Assembly (NCBI RefSeq): GCF_905171775.1
Contig: NC_053496.1
Span: 185,603,759 to 185,667,758 of the forward strand
Direction of reading: 5' to 3'
From: Rana temporaria
Lineage: Eukaryota > Chordata > Amphibia > Anura > Ranidae
DNA length: 64,000 nucleotides
The notes below the pieces were generated by a model. That model was not told the DNA's origin. It ran no database searches and saw nothing but the letters and a program-made list of their open reading frames with translations. Made by a program: the position numbers and the translations under genes. Numbering within the stretch: the stretch's first letter is position 1; every line of letters begins with the position of its first letter. Positions 1-11,271 of the stretch are shown one piece after another.

Positions 1-552
1 ATGCAAAATCACCGTGACCCCACGTAAATGACGCTTTTTACGAACGGCGCATGCCCCGCCCGTGAAAGTATCCCAGTGCGCATGCTCCAAATTAACCCGC
101 AAAAAGCCAATGCTTTCAACGTGAACGTAAATTACGCCCAGCCCTATTCGCGAACGACTTACGCAAACAACGTAATCGACGGAAAATTCGACGCTGGCCC
201 GACGTCCATACTTAACATTGGCTGCGCCTCATATAGCAGGGGTAACTTTACGCCGGAAAAAGCCTTACGTAAACGGTGTATCTGTACTGCGACGGCCGGG
301 CGTACGTTCGGTAATAGGCGTATCTAGCTGATTTACATATTCTAGGCGTAAATCAGCGTACATGCCCCTAGCGGCCAGCGTAAATATGCAGTTAAGATAC
401 AACGGCGTAGGAGACTTACGCTGGTCATATCTTAGACAAATTCTGGCGTATCTGATTCTTTGAATCAGGCGCCAAGATACGATGCCTCACACTCAGAGAT
501 ACGACGGCGTATCTGGAGATACGCCGTCGTATCTCCTACCTGAATCTGGCCC
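1..552. mobile_element. GATACGCCG-type palindromic MITE, 3' part
   Basis: The segment is rich in GATACG/CGTATC words and ends with TGAATCTGGCCC, the terminal inverted repeat seen in fuller copies at 6787-7520 and 62518-63170. Internal blocks such as CGAACGACTTACGCAAAC recur in those copies. The left end lies outside the window. It has no coding capacity; the small open frame inside it is incidental. Confidence 0.75.
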
Positions 553-1035
553 AATATATACAAGGTTCCAGTGCGGCAATAAAGAGTCCGTCTAGTGCAG
601 ATCAGAGTGGGGTTATCATTCACCCTGTGCCCCTATTAGAGGCACAGGGTGATTTACACAAAAGAGGGATCAGGGGACCTGAAAACAGAGTTTCCACAGC
701 TCTCCAAGGTAAGCCGAGTTCCACGAACCCCCCACCCAAACAAGATCGGGTCTGAAGGTTTGTTCTTAAGCTGAATTTGTATACAAGTAGGAACAGGTCA
801 ATTATTTAGGTGCAACTCCAGTCCAAAAAAATTATTGTTAAGTTTTTTGGATAGCATAGGGAAGGGTTAACACCCCTGCTATGTTTGTTTTGCTGCCTAT
901 GCCCCCATTCAGAAGATTTCACCTCACTTTCTTTCCCTGTGACAATTGAATTTTGAAAAATGTTGGGGTTGTTGTGGAAATAAGAATTGGTGATAAAGCT
1001 TCAGTGGAGACACCTTTTTCCCATTATAACTCTTA
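553..1035. other. Gene-free stretch, unassigned repeats
   Basis: No gene is visible. A short block near 611-650 (TTCACCCTGTGCCCCTA) also occurs at the edge of the solo LTR at 52512-53168, so an LTR scrap is possible. The sequence from about 870 to 1035 resumes at 1979-2085 on the other side of the next element, showing that the MITE interrupted an older repeat. Confidence 0.4.
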
Positions 1036-1978
1036 TGCTGCGAACACACGATCGGATTTTCCGCCGGAAAAAACCTTGGATGTTTTTTACGACGGAATTC
1101 CGCTCAAGCTCGGCTTGCATACACACGGTCACACATATGTTCTCTGAACTTTCGTCCGTCAAGAACGCGGTGACATAAAAACACTACGACGAGTCGAAAA
1201 AATGAAGCTCAATGCTTCCGAGCATACGTCGAATTGTTTCCGAGCATGCGTTGGAATTTTGAGCGTCTGAATTGCCACTGACAATCGGATTTTCCCATAG
1301 GAATTCTTTTCCGTCTGAAAATTTGAGAACCAGCGCTCAATCTTTCGGTTGGCAGAAATTTAGACAGCAAAAGTCCGATGGAGCCTACACACGGTCGGAA
1401 TTTGCGTTCAAAAGCTCACATCAGACTTTTGCTGTCGGAATTTCTGAAAATGTCTACGGGGCATAATGCTGCATACACACGGTCGGAATTTCCGACAACA
1501 AATGTTCGATGGGAGCTTGTTGCCGTGTGTAGGCTCCATCGGAAATTTGCTGTCGGAATTTCCTACCACAAAAATTAGAGAGCTGGTTTTCAAATTTTCT
1601 GACAACAAAATCCGTTCTCGTAAATTCCGACGCGCAAAATTCCACGCATGCTCGGAATCAAGTATGAGACGGAAGCGCTCGGTCTGGTTAAAATAGCGTT
1701 CATAATGGAGATAGCACATTCGTCACACGGCAATGGACTGAAAAACACGAGGCTGAAAAGCGCGAATCGTCTCTCACCAAACTTCTACTAACACGACTGG
1801 GTATTGAACTTCCCTTTTATAGTACCGTCGTACGTGCTGTACATCACCGCGTTCTTGGTGTTCGGAATTTCCGACAACATTTGTGTGACCGTGTGTATCC
1901 AAGGCAAGTTTGAGCCAACATTCGTCGGAAAAAATCCACGGTTTTGTTGTCGGAATGTCCGATCGTCTGTACGTGGCA
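1036..1978. mobile_element. TACACACGATCGG-type MITE (PIF/Harbinger-like)
   Basis: The ends are inverted repeats of the form TGCTGCGAACACACGATCGG and its complement near 1959-1978. The flanks are TTA on the left and TAA on the right, so the TWA-type target duplication is imperfect. The interior holds several rearranged copies of the same ACACGGTCGGAATTT arms. Relatives occur at 29113-29523 and 48480-48947. No transposase is present. Confidence 0.65.
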
Positions 1979-3146
1979 TAACAGGAGAGAATTTCCCTTC
2001 CTAAGGGTAGATGTCCTCTCACTTCCTGGTTTCTCCCTCAGTTTGTAGGTACGAACCATTTGTAAGTCAGATGTTTGTAACTCGGGGGCTGCCTGAAATT
2101 GTCAATCATCTACCTGATGATGGTGAGGGATGGTGTGATCTTCCTGTGTGGAATCCCAAGAGGAGTACCGAGGACGGGGACATTCTCTATTACTTGGTGG
2201 CTCCATGATGTTCTTGTAGAGATCATTGTTTTTTTCAGAAAAATCCTCGATCACTCCATACTTTCCATCCTCCTCTTTACCGTCAATATTATAATCCTTC
2301 AGGTTTCCACTCTAAACACATAATGAAACATTAAAAGAAACAACCATGTGTATAAATCATAACTACCAATAATTGTTCCTCATCTACCTGATGATGGTGG
2401 GGGATGGTGTGACCTTCCTGTGGTGAATCCCGGGAATACAGAGGACGGGGACATCTCTCTGGTGGGTTCCCATTACTGGATCCATCTGTAGGAAACACAC
2501 ACACTGACTGAATACATTGTTTCTATGTGTTTATCAGATGATGGGGGATCTAGGTGGAGCCTCCGTACTGCTCTCTCCTTTACAATAAAGTCTCCTCTTA
2601 CCCGGTGATGTGAGGGGCGGCGGATTCTCCATCATGACGTCCTTGTATAGATCCTTGTGTCCTTCTAAATAATCACACTCCTCCATGGTTCGGAATGGCC
2701 GGTACTGTTTATTCTGATGTGTCGCTTTGCCACCAATGATCTTCTCTGTCCTAACGGATTATATAACTTTTATTAGGTGCAGGGGATGGTGGGTTCATGT
2801 AGATGTAGGATATGTTTGAATTTATTATATGAAATTTGATTAGGACGAAAAACTCTATTCGACCATTTTATATACACTACATACAGTACAGCCCTGTTCT
2901 ATCAGGGGCCTGACCTCAACCTGATAGAACACCTTTGGGACAATTTCGAGTGGAGACTAGGAGCCAGGCCCTCTCGTCCAGTATCAGTGCCTGACCTCAC
3001 CAAATGATTTGGACCAGTGCACAAAGCAAGGTCCATAAAGGCATGAATCAGCGAGTTTGGGGTGGAGGAACTTGACTGTAGACATGTGCACAACAAAAAA
3101 TTTTGTATTTTTTTGTTCCGATTCGTCTCGTTCCGTAGATTCGTAA

Positions 3147-3995
3147 AGATTCGTAATTTCGTAAGACTCAAGTTTTCCTATTCGGACCCGTTCGTATTTC
3201 GTAAGATGCAAGTTTTCATATTCTGACCCGTTCGTATTTCGTAAGACACAAGTTTTCCTATTCGGACCCGTTCGTATTTCGTAAGATTCAAGTTTTCCTA
3301 TTCGGACCCGTTCGTATTTCGTAAGACGCAAGTTTTCCTATTCGGACCCGTTCGTATTTCGTAAGACCCAAGTTTTCCTATTCGGACCCGTTCGTATTTC
3401 GTAAGACGCAAGTTTTCCTATTCGGACCCGTTCGTATTTTGTAAGACGCAAGTTTTCCTATTCGGACCCGTTCGTATTTCGTAAGACCCAAGTTTTCCTA
3501 TTCGGACCCGTTCGTATTTCGTAAGACGCAAGTTTTCCTATTCGGACCCGTTCGTATTTTGTAAGACGCAAGTTTTCCTATTCGGACCCGTTCGTATTTC
3601 GTAAGAGGCAAGTTTTCCTATTCGGACCCGTTCGTATTTCGTAAGAGGCAAGTTTTCCTATTCGGACCCGTTCGTATTTCGTAAGATACAAATTTTCCTA
3701 TTCGGACCCGTTCGTATTTCGTAAGACGCAAGTTTTCCTATTCGGACCCGTTCGTATTTCGTAAGACCCAAGTTTTCCTATTCGGACCCGTTCGTATTTC
3801 GTAAGACGCAAGTTTTCCTATTCGGACCCGTTCGTATTTCGTAAGACCCAAGTTTTCCTATTCGGACCCGTTCGTATTTCGTAAGACGCAAGTTTTCCTA
3901 TTCGGACCCGTTCGTATTTCGTAAGATGCAAGTTTTCCTATTCGGACCCGTTCGTATTTCGTGTGACTCAAGTTTTCCTATTCGGACATGATCGT
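3147..3995. repeat. 40-bp satellite array
   Basis: About 21 copies of a 40-bp unit built around TTCGGACCCGTTCGTATTTC. Variants GACGCA and GACCCA partly alternate, hinting at a higher-order pattern. The array lies wholly inside the hAT-like element, so it was amplified within or after that element. Confidence 0.9.
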
Positions 3996-4179
3996 ATTTT
4001 CATAACAGTTTTATTTTCGTTTCTACTGAATGATTCGTAATTCTGTCTAATTTATTTTCGTTGATTCGAAATTCGTAATTTTGTTAGATAATAATTTCGT
4101 TTAATGGATTCGTAATTTTGTACTTTCGTAAATACATAGCAACACGCGGCTAATCCATATTAGGATAGACTTTCTCTTA

Positions 4180-4359
4180 AGCCTCGTACACACAGTCTGA
4201 CGTTTTGCCAACAAACGTCAAAATGAGCGTTTTCCAAAAAATCCGACCGTGTGTATGCTCCGTCGGACAAACTTTTTCGGTTTCAAAAGTCTGGCCAACT
4301 CCCTTCGGACAAAAATCCACGGAAAAGTTTGTTTGAAGTCCGATCGTGTGTACGAGGCT
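4180..4359. mobile_element. Short PIF/Harbinger-like MITE
   Basis: The inverted ends AGCCTCGTACACAC and GTGTGTACGAGGCT are flanked by a TTA duplication on both sides (4177-4179 and 4360-4362). It is 180 bp long, non-coding, and nested in the hAT-like element. A similar end pair is seen near 63227-63320. Confidence 0.8.
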
Positions 4360-4835
4360 TTACACTGTACAAAAGAGATAAGCTGATTGGCTAAGATATT
4401 AAGTAATCACTCACTAACTACACTGCCCAGTGCCCATTCGAAAGAACGATACAAGTACACAAATTTACCAACAGACAAAGAAACGGATTTACAAAACACA
4501 CAAATGAAAATACGAACATACGAATGAAAATACGAACAGGCAAAGGATTTAAAATACGGAATGCAAATCGTTCGTTATAGATGTCATTTTCGTTCTTTTG
4601 CTTTTTCGGTGGTTCGTATTTTAGTAAGATTGTCCAATCATACGTTCGTATTTTCACTTGTTCGTTATTTTGCTTATTCGTAATTCTTAAATTTTCGTAT
4701 TTTGGGTCTTTCAGCTTTTCAGATGTTCGAATTGATACGAATGTACGAAAACGAACAAATTTGTACGAAAATCCATTCGTTACGAACGGGAACGCACATG
4801 TCTACTTGACTGGCCTTCAGAGTCCTGACCTCAAC

Positions 4836-5713
4836 TAGTGTTGCTCACGAATATTCGCATTGCGAATATTCGTTACGAATATGGCATATTCGAATATTCG
4901 CGAATAACTCGAATTTCGCAGCCAATATTCGCTATTCCGAATATTCGTATTTTTTCAATTTTATTTTTAAAACAGATCACATCCTAGTGATCTCCATCGA
5001 CGTCTAAAAGCATTGCTGGTATGATTAGAGACCCTGGGCCGAGTAGCTAAGCTGAGGCGATCCTTTTATGTTGCCGAATATTCGCAATCGCGAATATTCG
5101 ATTTCCGAATATTCGCGAATACTTTCTCCGCCCTTCTTTTGCATCAGAGCCAATCAGAGTTCTCCTACCACAGTTGTCATAGGAGAGAGTGGAGTGTTTC
5201 TGTGCGTTTTTCCAGTGTATCACATCTTCAAAGAATTTTCCATCTTTTGTCCCGTGTCATCATCATTTGCATTTCACCTCTTTAATGAGAATAATAACTG
5301 TTTAACATAAAGACATTTAAGAGATGTCAACGTAAACGGTTTACTTGTATTTTCCAAATCTATGGTTATTCAATATTAATTAAACTAATCAATATACAAA
5401 TTGGTCAAAGTAAACCCTCAAATCTATATAATAATGTATTTATTTTATTAATACCTTGTTAGTTGCAGGGTCCATTACGTAAAACCACACTTTTTCCAAA
5501 GGGCAGGTGAAATCGAATGTTTCAAAATTTCGCAATCAATTTCGCATTCGCAGTAGCGAAATTTCGCAATCAGTTTCGCATTAGCAAAATTTCGCAAAAT
5601 TTTTTTTGATAAAATATCACGAATATTCGATTTTAGCGAATATTTCACGAATATTCGGCTATATATTCGTGATATATTGCGAAATCGAATATGGTGTATT
5701 CCGCTCAACACTA
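4836..5713. mobile_element. hAT-like MITE rich in GAATATTCG
   Basis: The ends TAGTGTTG and CAACACTA are flanked by a perfect 8-bp duplication ACCTCAAC (4828-4835 and 5714-5721). The interior is dominated by palindromic GAATATTCG arms at both ends. It lies inside the Tc1-like remnant, whose reading resumes exactly after the duplication. Confidence 0.85.
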
Positions 5714-5783
5714 ACCTCAACCCGATAGAACACTATTGGGATGAATTAGGGTGGAGACTGCGAGCCAAGCCTTCACGTCCAAC

Positions 5784-5951
5784 TAGGGTTGCCACATCAT
5801 CCCTTTAATACAGGACACACATTAATTAATCAGGTTCTATGGCTGATTAAGGTGGTAATTAAACTTACTTGGTGCCTTACCTGCATTAAATCAGCCTCAA
5901 CCTGTGTAATTAACATGTGTCCTGGATTAAAGGGATGATGTGGCAACCCTA
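5784..5951. mobile_element. 168-bp hAT MITE
   Basis: The inverted ends TAGGGTTGCCACATCATCCC and its complement are flanked by CGTCCAAC and CATCCAAC, an 8-bp duplication with one mismatch. It is nested in the Tc1-like remnant. A partial relative lies at 28690-28826. Confidence 0.85.
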
Positions 5952-6289
5952 CATCCAACATCGGTGCCTGAGCACACATTTTGGAAGAATAGTCAAACAT
6001 TCTCATAGACACACTCCTAAACCTTGTGGACAGCCTTCCCTTAAGAGCTGAAGCTGTTATTGCTGCAAAGGGCGGGGCCAACTCAATATTGAACCCTACG
6101 GACTAAGACTGGGATGTCATTAAAGTTCATGAGCGTGTAAAGGCAGGTGTCCCAATACTTTTGGTAATATAGTTTATGTGTGAATCATCATCTGCTGGAG
6201 ATAAAATACATCACAGTGACTATTGAGGAAGAGGACGGACATGACGGGGGGGCTACTGGGTGATATTATAAAAAATAATAACTTCTTAC

Positions 6290-6490
6290 CTCCTCTGCTG
6301 CCACTTTCAGCAATGTTTCCTCGCTACTTCCTTATTACTCGCACGGAACCTCCTATTTATATCTGTCATCGCTTCCTGTCTGAACCTGACATCACTTCCT
6401 GTCTTCCATAGAGACTTCCTATCTGGGTGGAAGTAAGAAGATCACCACCTTGTGGAGCTCAGAGGAACTGCAGCCCAGAGAAACGTCTCG
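6290..6490 (-). promoter_or_regulatory. 5' exon and promoter-like block of gene 0
   Basis: A GT donor lies at 6288-6289 on the minus strand, and the block upstream carries repeated ACTTCC/GGAAGT words (near 6369, 6390 and 6410), followed by the segment GTGGAGCTCAGAGGAACTGC shared with the 5' ends of genes A-E. ETS-type binding and transcription start here are inferred from conservation only. Confidence 0.5.
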
Positions 6491-6713
6491 TAGTATGTTC
6501 ATCGGGGGGTGTCCAAACATTTTTCGAAGAGGGCCAGATTTGATGAAGCGAACATGCCCGGGGGCCGACCATTTTGCCTGACATTCTTTGAACCAATAAA
6601 ATTTGGTCTAAGTGTGTTTGCCCGAGCAACTAATACACTGCCCAACAGGAATTCTCTTGCCTTTGTGGCTGTGTGTGTGGTGAAGAGATGAGCTTGGGCG
6701 TGCTATTTGGATA
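6491..6713. other. Short gene-free stretch
   Basis: No gene or recognised repeat is seen between the gene 0 5' block and the TA microsatellite. Confidence 0.4.
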
Positions 6714-6717
6714 TCTA

Positions 6718-6786
<69 letters not shown>
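6714..6786. repeat. TA/CA microsatellite
   Basis: An uninterrupted run of TA dinucleotides is followed by CA dinucleotides, directly abutting the next MITE. Confidence 0.95.
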
Positions 6787-7520
6787 TGGCCCGGATTCAG
6801 ATACAATGGAGTATCTATCCGCGGGCGTAATGTATCTCAGACACGTTACGCCGCCGTAAATTAGGGCGCAAGTTCCCTATTCAGAAAGAACTTGCGCCCT
6901 ATGTTACGGCGGCGTAACGTATGTGGTCCGGTGTAAGCCCGCCTAATTCAAATGTGGATGATGTGGGGGTGTTTTATCTAAATTTAGTGTGACCCCGCGT
7001 ATTTGATGTTTTTTTCGAACGGCGCATGCGCCGTTCGTGAAAGAATCCCAGTGCGCATGCTCGAAATTACGCCGCAAATCGTCATTGCTTTAGACGTGAA
7101 CGTAACAGCCCTATTCGCGAACGACTTACGCAAACGACGTAAAATTTTCTAAATTCGACGCGGGAACGACATCCATACTTAACATAGGATACCCCTCATA
7201 TAGCAGGGGTAACTTTACGCCGGAAAAAGCCTAACGTAAACGATGTAAAAAAATGCGCCGGGCGGACGTACGTTTCTGAATCGGCGTATCTACCTAATTT
7301 ACATATTCCTTGCGTAAATATACGGAAGCGCCACCTAGTGGCCAGCGTAAATATGCAGCCTAAGATACGACGGTGTAAGACACCTACGCCGGTCGGATCT
7401 TAGGGAAATCTATGCGTAACTGATTCTATGAATCAGGCGCATAGATACGACGCCGCAACTCAGAGTTACAACGGCGTATCCGAAGATACGCCGTCGTAAC
7501 TGCTCTCTGAATCCGGGCCA
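6787..7520. mobile_element. Full-length GATACGCCG-type palindromic MITE
   Basis: The ends TGGCCCGGATTCAG and CTGAATCCGGGCCA are perfect inverted repeats. Long subterminal arms and a GC-rich interior match the copies at 1-552, 17924-18647 and 62518-63170. It lies between a CA repeat and a Tc1-like element. There is no coding region. Confidence 0.8.
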
Positions 7521-7910
7521 CAGTGGATATAAAAAGTCTACACACCCTTGTTAAAATTTCAGGTTTCTGTGATGTAAAAAAAAATGAAGTAAATATAAAT
7601 AATTTCAGAACTTTTTCCTCCTTTAATGTGTCCTATAAACTGTACAACTCAATTGAACAACTAACTAAAAACTTTTAGGGGGGGGGGGGTAAAAATAAAA
7701 AATTAAAATAATGTGGTTGCATAAGTATGCACACCCCCTTATAACTAGGGATGTAGCTGTGCTCAGAATTAAGCAATCACATTCAAACTCATGTTAAATT
7801 GGAGTCAGTACACACCGGCCATTATTTAAAGTGCCTCTGATCAACCCCAAATAAAGTTCAGCTGTTCTAGTAGGTCTTTCCTGACATTTTCTTAGTCGCA
7901 TCCTATAGCA

Positions 7911-9126
7911 ATGGTCAGCAGAGAGAGCTTCCAAAGCATCAGAGGGATCTCGTTGTTAGAAGGTATCAGTCAGGAGAAGGGTACAAAGGAATTTCCAAAG
8001 GCATTAGATATACCATGGAACACAGTGAAGACCGTCATCATCAAGTGGAGAAAATATGGCGCAACAGTAACATTACCAAGAACTGGACATCCCTCCAAAA
8101 TCGATGAAAAGACGAGAAGAAAACTGGTCAGGGAGGCTGCCAAGAGGCCTACAGCAACATTAAAGGCGCTGCGGGAATATGTGTCAAGTACTGGCTGTGT
8201 GGTCCATGTGACAACAATCTCCATACTTGCCAACAGTCCAGATTTTCCCAGGACAATCCCGATTTTGGGACCCTCGTCCTGATCGGAGCTCGTCCCGATT
8301 AATCGTGAATGTGCTGATTGTTAAACTTTTTTGGAATACACATATTGCTATTATGGTGTAGGATCTGAGCCTGCTGTCCCTCTATCGCTCTCTCTTTTTC
8401 CCTATTCCACGCCTATAAATGAATGCCCCGCCCCTAATTATAATAAGACTCCGCCTACAGGCAAAAAAGTGTCCCTATAAAATTTTTTGGACGATGTTGG
8501 CAACTATGAATCTCCCGTATTCTTCATATATCTGGGCTATGGGGTAGAGTGGCAAGACAGAAGCCCTTTCTTACCAAGAAAAACATCCAAACCCCGCTAT
8601 GGTTTAGCAAAAACACATCTGAAGTCTCCCAAAATCATGTGAAAAAATGTGTCCTGGTCTAAGGAAACCAAGGTTACATTTTTGGCCATAATTCCAAAAG
8701 ATATGTTTGGCGCAAAAACAACACCGCACATCACCGAAAGAACACCATACCCACCGTGAAGCATGGTGGTGGCAGCATCATGCTTTGGGGCTGTTAGTCT
8801 TCAGCTGGAACAGGGGCCTTAGTCAAGGTAGAGGGAATTGTGAACAGTTCCAAATACCAGTCAATATTGGCACAAAACCTTCAGGCTTCTGCTAGAAAGA
8901 TGAACATGAAGAGGAACTTCATCTTTCAACGTGACAACGACCCAAAGCCTACATCCAAATCACCAAAGGAATGGCTTCACCAGAAGAAGATTAAAGTTTT
9001 GGAGTGGCCCAGCCAGAACCAAGAACTGAATCCCATTGAAAATCTGTGGGGTGATGTGACGAGGGCTGTGCACAGGAGATGCCCTCACAATCTGACAGAT
9101 TTTGGGTGTTTTTACAAAGAAGAATG
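7911..9126 (+). pseudogene. Tc1-like transposase, decayed
   Basis: The N-terminal helix-turn-helix half is open from 7911 to 8222, where an inserted MITE interrupts it. The frame resumes at about 8516 and again at 8840-9126 with DNDPKPTSK (second catalytic Asp) and NPIENLW (catalytic Glu). The first catalytic Asp of the DD34E triad is gone: the WSDET-type site near 8655 reads WSKET. The first codons are also frameshifted relative to the family. No active enzyme can be made. Confidence 0.85.
8223..8507. mobile_element. 285-bp hAT-like MITE inside the transposase
   Basis: The ends ATACTTGCCAAC and GTTGGCAACTAT are near-inverted repeats. The flanks CAATCTCC and GAATCTCC give an 8-bp target duplication with one mismatch. 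Removing it restores the continuity of the transposase sequence. Confidence 0.8.
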
Positions 9127-9171
9127 AGCAAATATTGGCAAGTCAAGATGTGCCATGCATTCATACGCTCA

Positions 9172-9990
9172 GACAAATGTCCGCCCGTGACGTACAACGG
9201 CACTATGAAGGGGAAGTTTCATTCCAACGACGCCACCCTTTGGGCTGCTTTTGCTGATCCTCGTGTTAGTAAAAGTTTGGCCAGAGACGGTTCGCGCTTT
9301 TCAGTCTTCGCGCTTTTCAGTCCCGTTACAGCATGACGAATGTGCTATCTCCATTACGAACCCTAGTTTTACCAGAAAGAGCGCTCCCATCTCATAACTT
9401 GATTCTGACCATGCCTGTCGGAAAACGATACAGACGAACGGTTTTCCTGCTCGGATTTTTGGCCTGATGGGAAAAAAGAGACCCTGGTCTGTGTAGACTT
9501 ATAATATCCAGCGTTCTGAAAAACTACAAAAAAAAAATCGAACATGCTGCATTTTTTAACGTCGTTTTAAACTATGTCGTTTTTCGGGTTGTAAAAAATT
9601 ATCGTGTGTGGGCTAAAACGACGTAAAAAACCTGCGCATGCTCAGAAGCAAGTTATGAGACGGGAACGCTCGTTCTGGTAAAACTACCGTTCGTAATGGA
9701 GTAAGCACATTCATCACGCTGTAACAGACAGAAAAGCGTGAATCGTCTTTTACGAACACGGAATCAGCTAAAGCAGCCCAAAAGACGAATGAAACTTCCC
9801 CTTTATAGTGCCGTCGTACGTGTTGTACGTCACCACGCTTTGCTAGATCATTTTTTAAAAAAGAGGGTGTGTAGGCAATGTCGTTTTCATGATGAAGTTG
9901 GGAAAACATTGTTTTTTCGACATGCTGAAAAACAACATTTTTTTTTCATGCTGAAAAATGATCGTGTGTACATGGCATTAGGAATGAAAG
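9172..9990. mobile_element. Fold-back element, GTACGACGGCACTAT family
   Basis: The arm at about 9180-9400 (containing GACGTACAACGGCACTATGA) reappears in inverted orientation at about 9630-9835. The centre and right side contain further AACGAC/CGTGTGTA words of the Harbinger-like MITE group. The same arm is found at 1640-1860, 29640-29820 and 48600-48830. It is non-coding. Confidence 0.6.
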
Positions 9991-10073
9991 GATGGCACAT
10001 CATTTGATGGAAATTAAAATGATCCACCTACAGAGGGCTGAATTGAAAGACCCCTGAAAATCAAAGTGAAATT

Positions 10074-11167
10074 TTATTGCAACAACGCAAAATGGTCCTC
10101 GGGAGTTTGTATGACCCCCCCAAGTGCTTGTATGCATGCCCGACAACATTGGGGCATACTCCTAATGAGACGACGGATGGTGTCCCGGGGTATTTCCTCC
10201 CAGATCTGGACCAGAGCATCACTGAGCTCCTGAACAGACTGAGGTGCAACCTGGCAGCAACGGATGGACCGAAACATAATGTCCCAGAGGTGTTCTTTTG
10301 GATTTAGGTCAGGCGAGCGTGGGGGCCAATGGTATCAATTTCTTCATCCCCCAGGAACTGGCTGCATGCTCTCGCCACATGAGGCCGGGCATTGTCGTGC
10401 ACCGGGAGGAACCCACTGCATCAGCGTAAGGTCTGATAATGGGTCCAAGGATTTCATCCCGATACCTGATGGCGGTCAGGGTACCATTGTGTAGCCTGTA
10501 GAGGTCTGTTCGTCCCACCATAGATATGCCTCCCCAGACCATCACTGACCCACCACCAAAACCGCTCATGCTGAACAATGTTACAGGCAGCATAATGTTC
10601 TCCGCAGCTTCTTCAGACCCTTTCACGTCTGTCACATATTCTCAGGGTGAACCTGCTCTTATCTGTGAAAAGCATGGGTCACCAGTGGCGGACCTTCCGA
10701 TTTTGGTGTTCAATGGAAAATGCCAATCGAGCTCAAGAGTGTCCGGCAGTGAGCACAGAGCATACTAGAGGACGTCGGGCCCTCAGGCCACCCCCATGAA
10801 GTCTGTTTCTGATTGTTTGGTCAGAGACATTCACACCAGTGGCCTGCTGGAGGTCATTTTGTAGGGCTCTGGCAGTGCTCATCCTGTTCCTCCTTGCACA
10901 AAGGAGCAGATACCGGCCCCGCTGATGGGTTAAGGACCTTCTACGGCTCTGTCCATCTCTCTTGGAGTAACTGACTGTCTCCTGGAATCTCCTCCATGCT
11001 CTTGAAACTGTGCTGGGAGACAATGTAAACCTTCTGCAAATGACACGTATTGATGTGCCATCCTGGAGGAGTTGGAATGCCTGTGCAACCTTTATAGGGT
11101 CCAAGTATCGCCTCGTGCTACCAGTGGTGACGCTGACCCTAGCCAAATGCAAAACTACTGAAAACAC
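10074..11167 (-). pseudogene. Tc1-like transposase, frameshifted
   Basis: Three pieces in different frames cover the family length. Residues from 11167 to 10733 hold the DNA-binding helix-turn-helix region (STVSRAWRRFQET). The 10635-10309 piece holds GGGSVMVWGGISM of the catalytic core. The 10277-10074 piece is the C-terminal tail (VQIWEEIPRDTIRRLI). The Glu-containing segment near 10300 reads NPKEHLW. Frameshifts between the pieces make it non-functional. Confidence 0.85.
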
Positions 11168-11271
11168 CAGGAAAGATGAGTAGGGAAAAAATGTCAGACA
11201 CCTTCACCTGAAAAACCATTCCTGTTTTGGAGGTCGTCTGATTGTTGCCCATCTAGTGCACCTCTTGTTAA

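Larger units (their letters stand above)
3079..4804. mobile_element. Non-autonomous hAT-like element with internal satellite
   Basis: The termini are TAGACATGTGC at 3079 and GCACATGTCTA ending at 4804. They are flanked by a perfect 8-bp duplication CTTGACTG (3071-3078 and 4805-4812), the hAT hallmark. The interior is AT-rich with TTCGTA words and contains a 40-bp tandem array and a nested Harbinger-type MITE. A relative with its own 8-bp duplication is at 38307-39818. Confidence 0.85.
2870..6176 (+). mobile_element. Tc1-like transposon remnant, interrupted by three hAT elements
   Basis: The pieces at 2898-3078, 4805-4835, 5714-5783 and 5952-6176 join into the C-terminal coding and 3' end of a Tc1-like transposon: CCTCAACCCGATAGAACAC encodes the LNPIEH-type catalytic-Glu region, and the end reads CCAATACTTTTGGTAATAT. 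Two partial copies seem fused near 3010. All coding is broken. It inserted into the first intron of gene 0; paralog gene A is uninterrupted at the matching site near 17600. Confidence 0.75.
2085..6490 (-). pseudogene. Gene 0: truncated KRAB-type ZNF paralog, 5' exons only
   Basis: Four pieces match the 5' half of the cluster genes. An acidic cassette exon at 2114-2311 is open for 66 codons and starts SGNLKDYNI. A Pro/Arg exon lies at 2388-2485 (98 nt). A KRAB-like exon, 2602 to about 2740, encodes MEECDYLEGHKDLYKDVMM and ends at a GT donor. A 5' exon has its donor beside 6290. The 136-nt acidic exon and the finger exon are missing to the left, where sequence identity to paralogs stops near 2085. 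A 3.3-kb transposon stack splits the KRAB exon from the 5' exon. Individual exons are open, but the gene cannot make a zinc-finger protein. Exon calls rest on homology and splice sites. Confidence 0.75.
7521..9160 (+). mobile_element. Tc1-like transposon, 3'-truncated
   Basis: The left end CAGTGGATATAAAAAGTC, a leader with TGGTTGCATAAGTATGCACA, and a transposase frame are all characteristic of a vertebrate Tc1-like family. The right end is missing: sequence identity ends shortly after the transposase C-terminus, where a different inverted-repeat element begins. A 285-bp hAT MITE sits inside. Confidence 0.85.

Noticed and set aside
7911..9126. Functional Tc1-like transposase
   Set aside because: Interrupted by a MITE, frameshifted, and lacking the first catalytic Asp.
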